Source: Dehalococcoidia bacterium
GTDB taxonomy: Bacteria; Chloroflexota; Dehalococcoidia; Dehalococcoidales; BS750m-G39
NCBI GenBank assembly: GCA_030615425.1
Contig: JAUWZG010000052.1
Span: 1-7,247 of the forward strand
Reading direction: 5' to 3'
Length of the DNA: 7,247 nucleotides
In this document: positions 5,883 to 7,247 of the stretch, piece after piece
Position numbering within the stretch: the stretch's first letter is position 1
Layout: the number at the start of each line of letters is the position of its first letter
Made by a program: the position numbers and the translations under genes
Notes under the pieces: model-generated
Seen by the model: the letters and a program-made list of their open reading frames with translations, nothing else
Told to the model about the DNA's origin: nothing
The model's database searches: none

Positions 5883-5920
5883 TTCCCGCCCAACCCACCC
5901 TCAAAGGCTTCACCCTTAAA
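5883..5920 (-). repeat. Dispersed hairpin/G-quadruplex repeat, copy E
   Basis: On the minus strand the unit starts TTTAAGGGTGAAGCC and ends GGGTGGGTTGGGCGGGAA, with the four G3 tracts at 5900-5885 having loops of 1, 2 and 1 bases. It aligns throughout with copy B (1313-1350). It lies back to back with copy C, so their shared TTTAAGGG ends form a perfect inverted repeat, CCCTTAAA (5913-5920) with TTTAAGGG (5929-5936), around an 8-base loop. Confidence 0.72.
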
Positions 5921-5928
5921 TTCCTATC

Positions 5929-5981
5929 TTTAAGGGATGTCTAAGAGGGGCACTAGCCCCCGTAGGGTGGGAGGGTGGGAA
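5929..5981 (+). repeat. Dispersed hairpin/G-quadruplex repeat, copy C
   Basis: The unit begins TTTAAGGG, contains a perfect hairpin (GGGGC 5947-5951, ACTA loop, GCCCC 5956-5960) and ends in GGGTGGGAGGGTGGG (5965-5979) followed by AA. All quadruplex loops are single bases. The downstream A-rich stretch, then TAAAAAT and a G-run, resembles the sequence after copy B. Its tail can also pair with copy E, as CCCACCCT (5894-5901) with AGGGTGGG (5964-5971). Confidence 0.72.
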
Positions 5982-6002
5982 AAAGACAAAATTTAAAAAT
6001 GG

Positions 6003-6017
6003 GGGTGGGAGGGTGGG
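6003..6017 (+). repeat. Isolated G-quadruplex core, copy D
   Basis: GGGTGGGAGGGTGGG here is identical to the 15-base core at 5965-5979, 38 bases earlier, but without the preceding hairpin. It lies about 33 bases upstream of the candidate radA -35 and has two additional G residues on its 5' side. Confidence 0.7.
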
Positions 6018-6049
6018 CAAGCGTTAGCAAACAATCCCTCAAATTTCTC

Positions 6050-6078
6050 TTGCATTGCCCCCTAAAATCAGGTAAAGT
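6050..6078 (+). promoter_or_regulatory. Candidate radA promoter
   Basis: TTGCAT (6050-6055), a 17-base spacer and TAAAGT (6073-6078) place the expected start on the A of the radA ATG (6085), which would be a leaderless mRNA. A better -10 alone, TAAAAT (6063-6068), has no -35 partner and would give a leader of about ten bases. Either way the leader is very short. The hexamers are only partial matches, so confidence is limited. Confidence 0.42.
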
Positions 6079-6084
6079 CAAGCT

Positions 6085-7247
6085 ATGGGCAAACTAGGTA
6101 AACCCGGCTCCAGGACTATCTTTGTCTGCCAGAACTGCGGCAAGGAGAGCCTGAAATGGCTGGGGCGCTGCCCTAATTGCCAGGAGTGGAATAGCTTCGA
6201 AGAAACTGTGGTCTCAGTAGCTGCTCCAGCCAACATCTCCGCCCTGGAAAACCCGCCCCAGGAACTATCTCAGGTGGCGACTAATACCTCAGACCGCTTT
6301 CCCCTCCCCCTGGCTGAGTTCAACCGGGTGCTAGGGGGAGGAGTGGTAGCTGGTTCCCTGGTGCTCATCGGGGGTGACCCCGGTATTGGCAAATCCACCA
6401 TTCTGCTTCAGGTTTCGGCTCAGGTGGCGCAGGCGGGGGGCAAAGTGGCTTATGTCTCCGGCGAGGAAACGCTGTCCCAAATCAGGCTCAGGGCAGAGCG
6501 CCTGGGGGTGAGCGGCGAGAGGCTTTACCTCCTGGCTGAGACCGACATAAATATTATTCTGAGCCACCTGGAACAATTAGCACCATCGCTGGTAGTCATT
6601 GATTCCATCCAGGCGGTTTCCCTACCTGAGCTGGATACGGCGGCGGGCAGCGTAGCCCAGGTGAAAGAGTGCACCCTGAGGCTGATGCACTGGGCAAAGC
6701 CCAACGCCGTGCCCGTTTTCATTGCCGGGCATGTGACCAAGGACGGCGCTATTGCCGGTCCCCGAGTACTGGAGCATATCGTTGATGTGGTGCTCTATCT
6801 TGAGGGTGAGCCCTTCAGCGCCTACCGGGTACTGCGTGGAGTGAAAAATCGCTATGGCTCCACCAACGAGGTGGGCGTCTTTGAGATGAAGGAGCAGGGC
6901 CTGATAGAGGTTGACAACCCATCAAAGGCTTTTCTCTCGCAAAGGTGGGCTGAAGCCATAGGCTCGACGGTGGTGCCTACATTAGAGGGCAGCCGACCCC
7001 TGCTGGTGGAGATTCAAGCCCTGACCACCCCCACCGCCTTCGGCTTGCCCCGACGCACCGCCAACGGGGTTGACTTCGGCAGGTTGCTGCTGATTACGGC
7101 CGTGCTGACCAAGAGAGCGGGCTTGAAGCTGGGCAATCAGGATATTATTGCCAATGTTACCGGCGGGCTGAGGATTGGCGAGCCGGCGGCTGATTTGGGC
7201 ATTGCCCTGGCTATTGCTTCCAGCGCCCGCGATGTAGCCGTTGACCC
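6085..7247 (+). CDS. radA: DNA repair protein RadA (Sms), partial at the right edge
   Basis: The frame is open from the ATG at 6085 to the window end, giving 387 residues of an expected roughly 450. RadA is a RecA-like, hexameric ATPase that promotes branch migration of recombination intermediates in the cytoplasm. An N-terminal C4 zinc finger uses C15, C18, C29 and C32 (CQNC and CPNC pairs). Walker A is GDPGIGKST (97-105) and Walker B is LVVIDS (169-174). The RadA-specific KNRFG motif appears as KNRYG (254-258), a conservative change. The Lon-like C-terminal domain starts near 310 (LVEIQALTTPTAFGLPRR follows) and is cut by the window edge. No strong Shine-Dalgarno is present: AGGT at 6070-6073 is eleven bases from the ATG, and the candidate promoter suggests little or no leader. 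Confidence 0.96.
   Translation, partial: MGKLGKPGSRTIFVCQNCGKESLKWLGRCPNCQEWNSFEETVVSVAAPANISALENPPQELSQVATNTSDRFPLPLAEFNRVLGGGVVAGSLVLIGGDPGIGKSTILLQVSAQVAQAGGKVAYVSGEETLSQIRLRAERLGVSGERLYLLAETDINIILSHLEQLAPSLVVIDSIQAVSLPELDTAAGSVAQVKECTLRLMHWAKPNAVPVFIAGHVTKDGAIAGPRVLEHIVDVVLYLEGEPFSAYRVLRGVKNRYGSTNEVGVFEMKEQGLIEVDNPSKAFLSQRWAEAIGSTVVPTLEGSRPLLVEIQALTTPTAFGLPRRTANGVDFGRLLLITAVLTKRAGLKLGNQDIIANVTGGLRIGEPAADLGIALAIASSARDVAVD

Noticed and set aside
5882..6017. CRISPR array in the G-rich repeats
   Set aside because: The repeats differ in orientation, spacing and length, have no uniform spacers, and no cas gene is nearby.

Overview
The window looks like the chromosome of an anaerobic member of the Chloroflexota, most probably class Dehalococcoidia. 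The reasons are a split rRNA locus, a 23S/5S region leading into clpC with radA close behind (an order I recall from Dehalococcoides; inference from memory, not a search), and a sodium-pumping decarboxylase module typical of anaerobes. Protein-coding DNA is moderately GC-rich, and the spacers alternate AT-rich stretches with dense G-runs. No phage, transposase, CRISPR or toxin gene is visible, so this is largely a housekeeping region with unusual intergenic DNA.

Layout. Positions 1-120 are the 3' tail of a 23S rRNA gene, followed at once by an intrinsic terminator (151-179). Two minus-strand genes of unknown function then occupy the 23S-5S spacer: a two-helix membrane protein of 82 residues (472-224) and a soluble 175-residue protein (1212-685), each with its own recognisable promoter. 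The 5S rRNA gene lies about 1.37 kb after the 23S, at about 1493-1615, with its own promoter. clpC (1678-4170) follows on the plus strand. Its promoter starts within a few bases of the 5S 3' end and overlaps a tandem GGTCAAA heptad resembling CtsR half-sites. A strong terminator (4206-4250) closes clpC.

Next comes a tight three-gene operon on the plus strand: a 56-residue OadG-like membrane subunit (4277-4447), a 73-residue biotin carrier protein (4451-4672, TTG start) and the sodium-translocating decarboxylase beta subunit (4683-5825, TTG start). Together they form the membrane and carrier part of a biotin-dependent Na+-pumping decarboxylase. The carboxyltransferase (alpha) subunit that would set substrate specificity is not in the window. 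radA (from 6085) runs off the right edge.

The most striking unexplained signal is a dispersed intergenic repeat. Copies in the 23S-5S spacer and in the oadB-radA spacer share a GGGTGGG-N-GGGTGGGAA core, able to form a compact G-quadruplex, usually preceded by a small hairpin. Two copies between oadB and radA face away from each other and create a nested inverted repeat. A second theme is promoter geometry that puts the predicted transcription start on the A of the start codon, clear for the 82-residue gene and weaker for radA, suggesting leaderless mRNAs.
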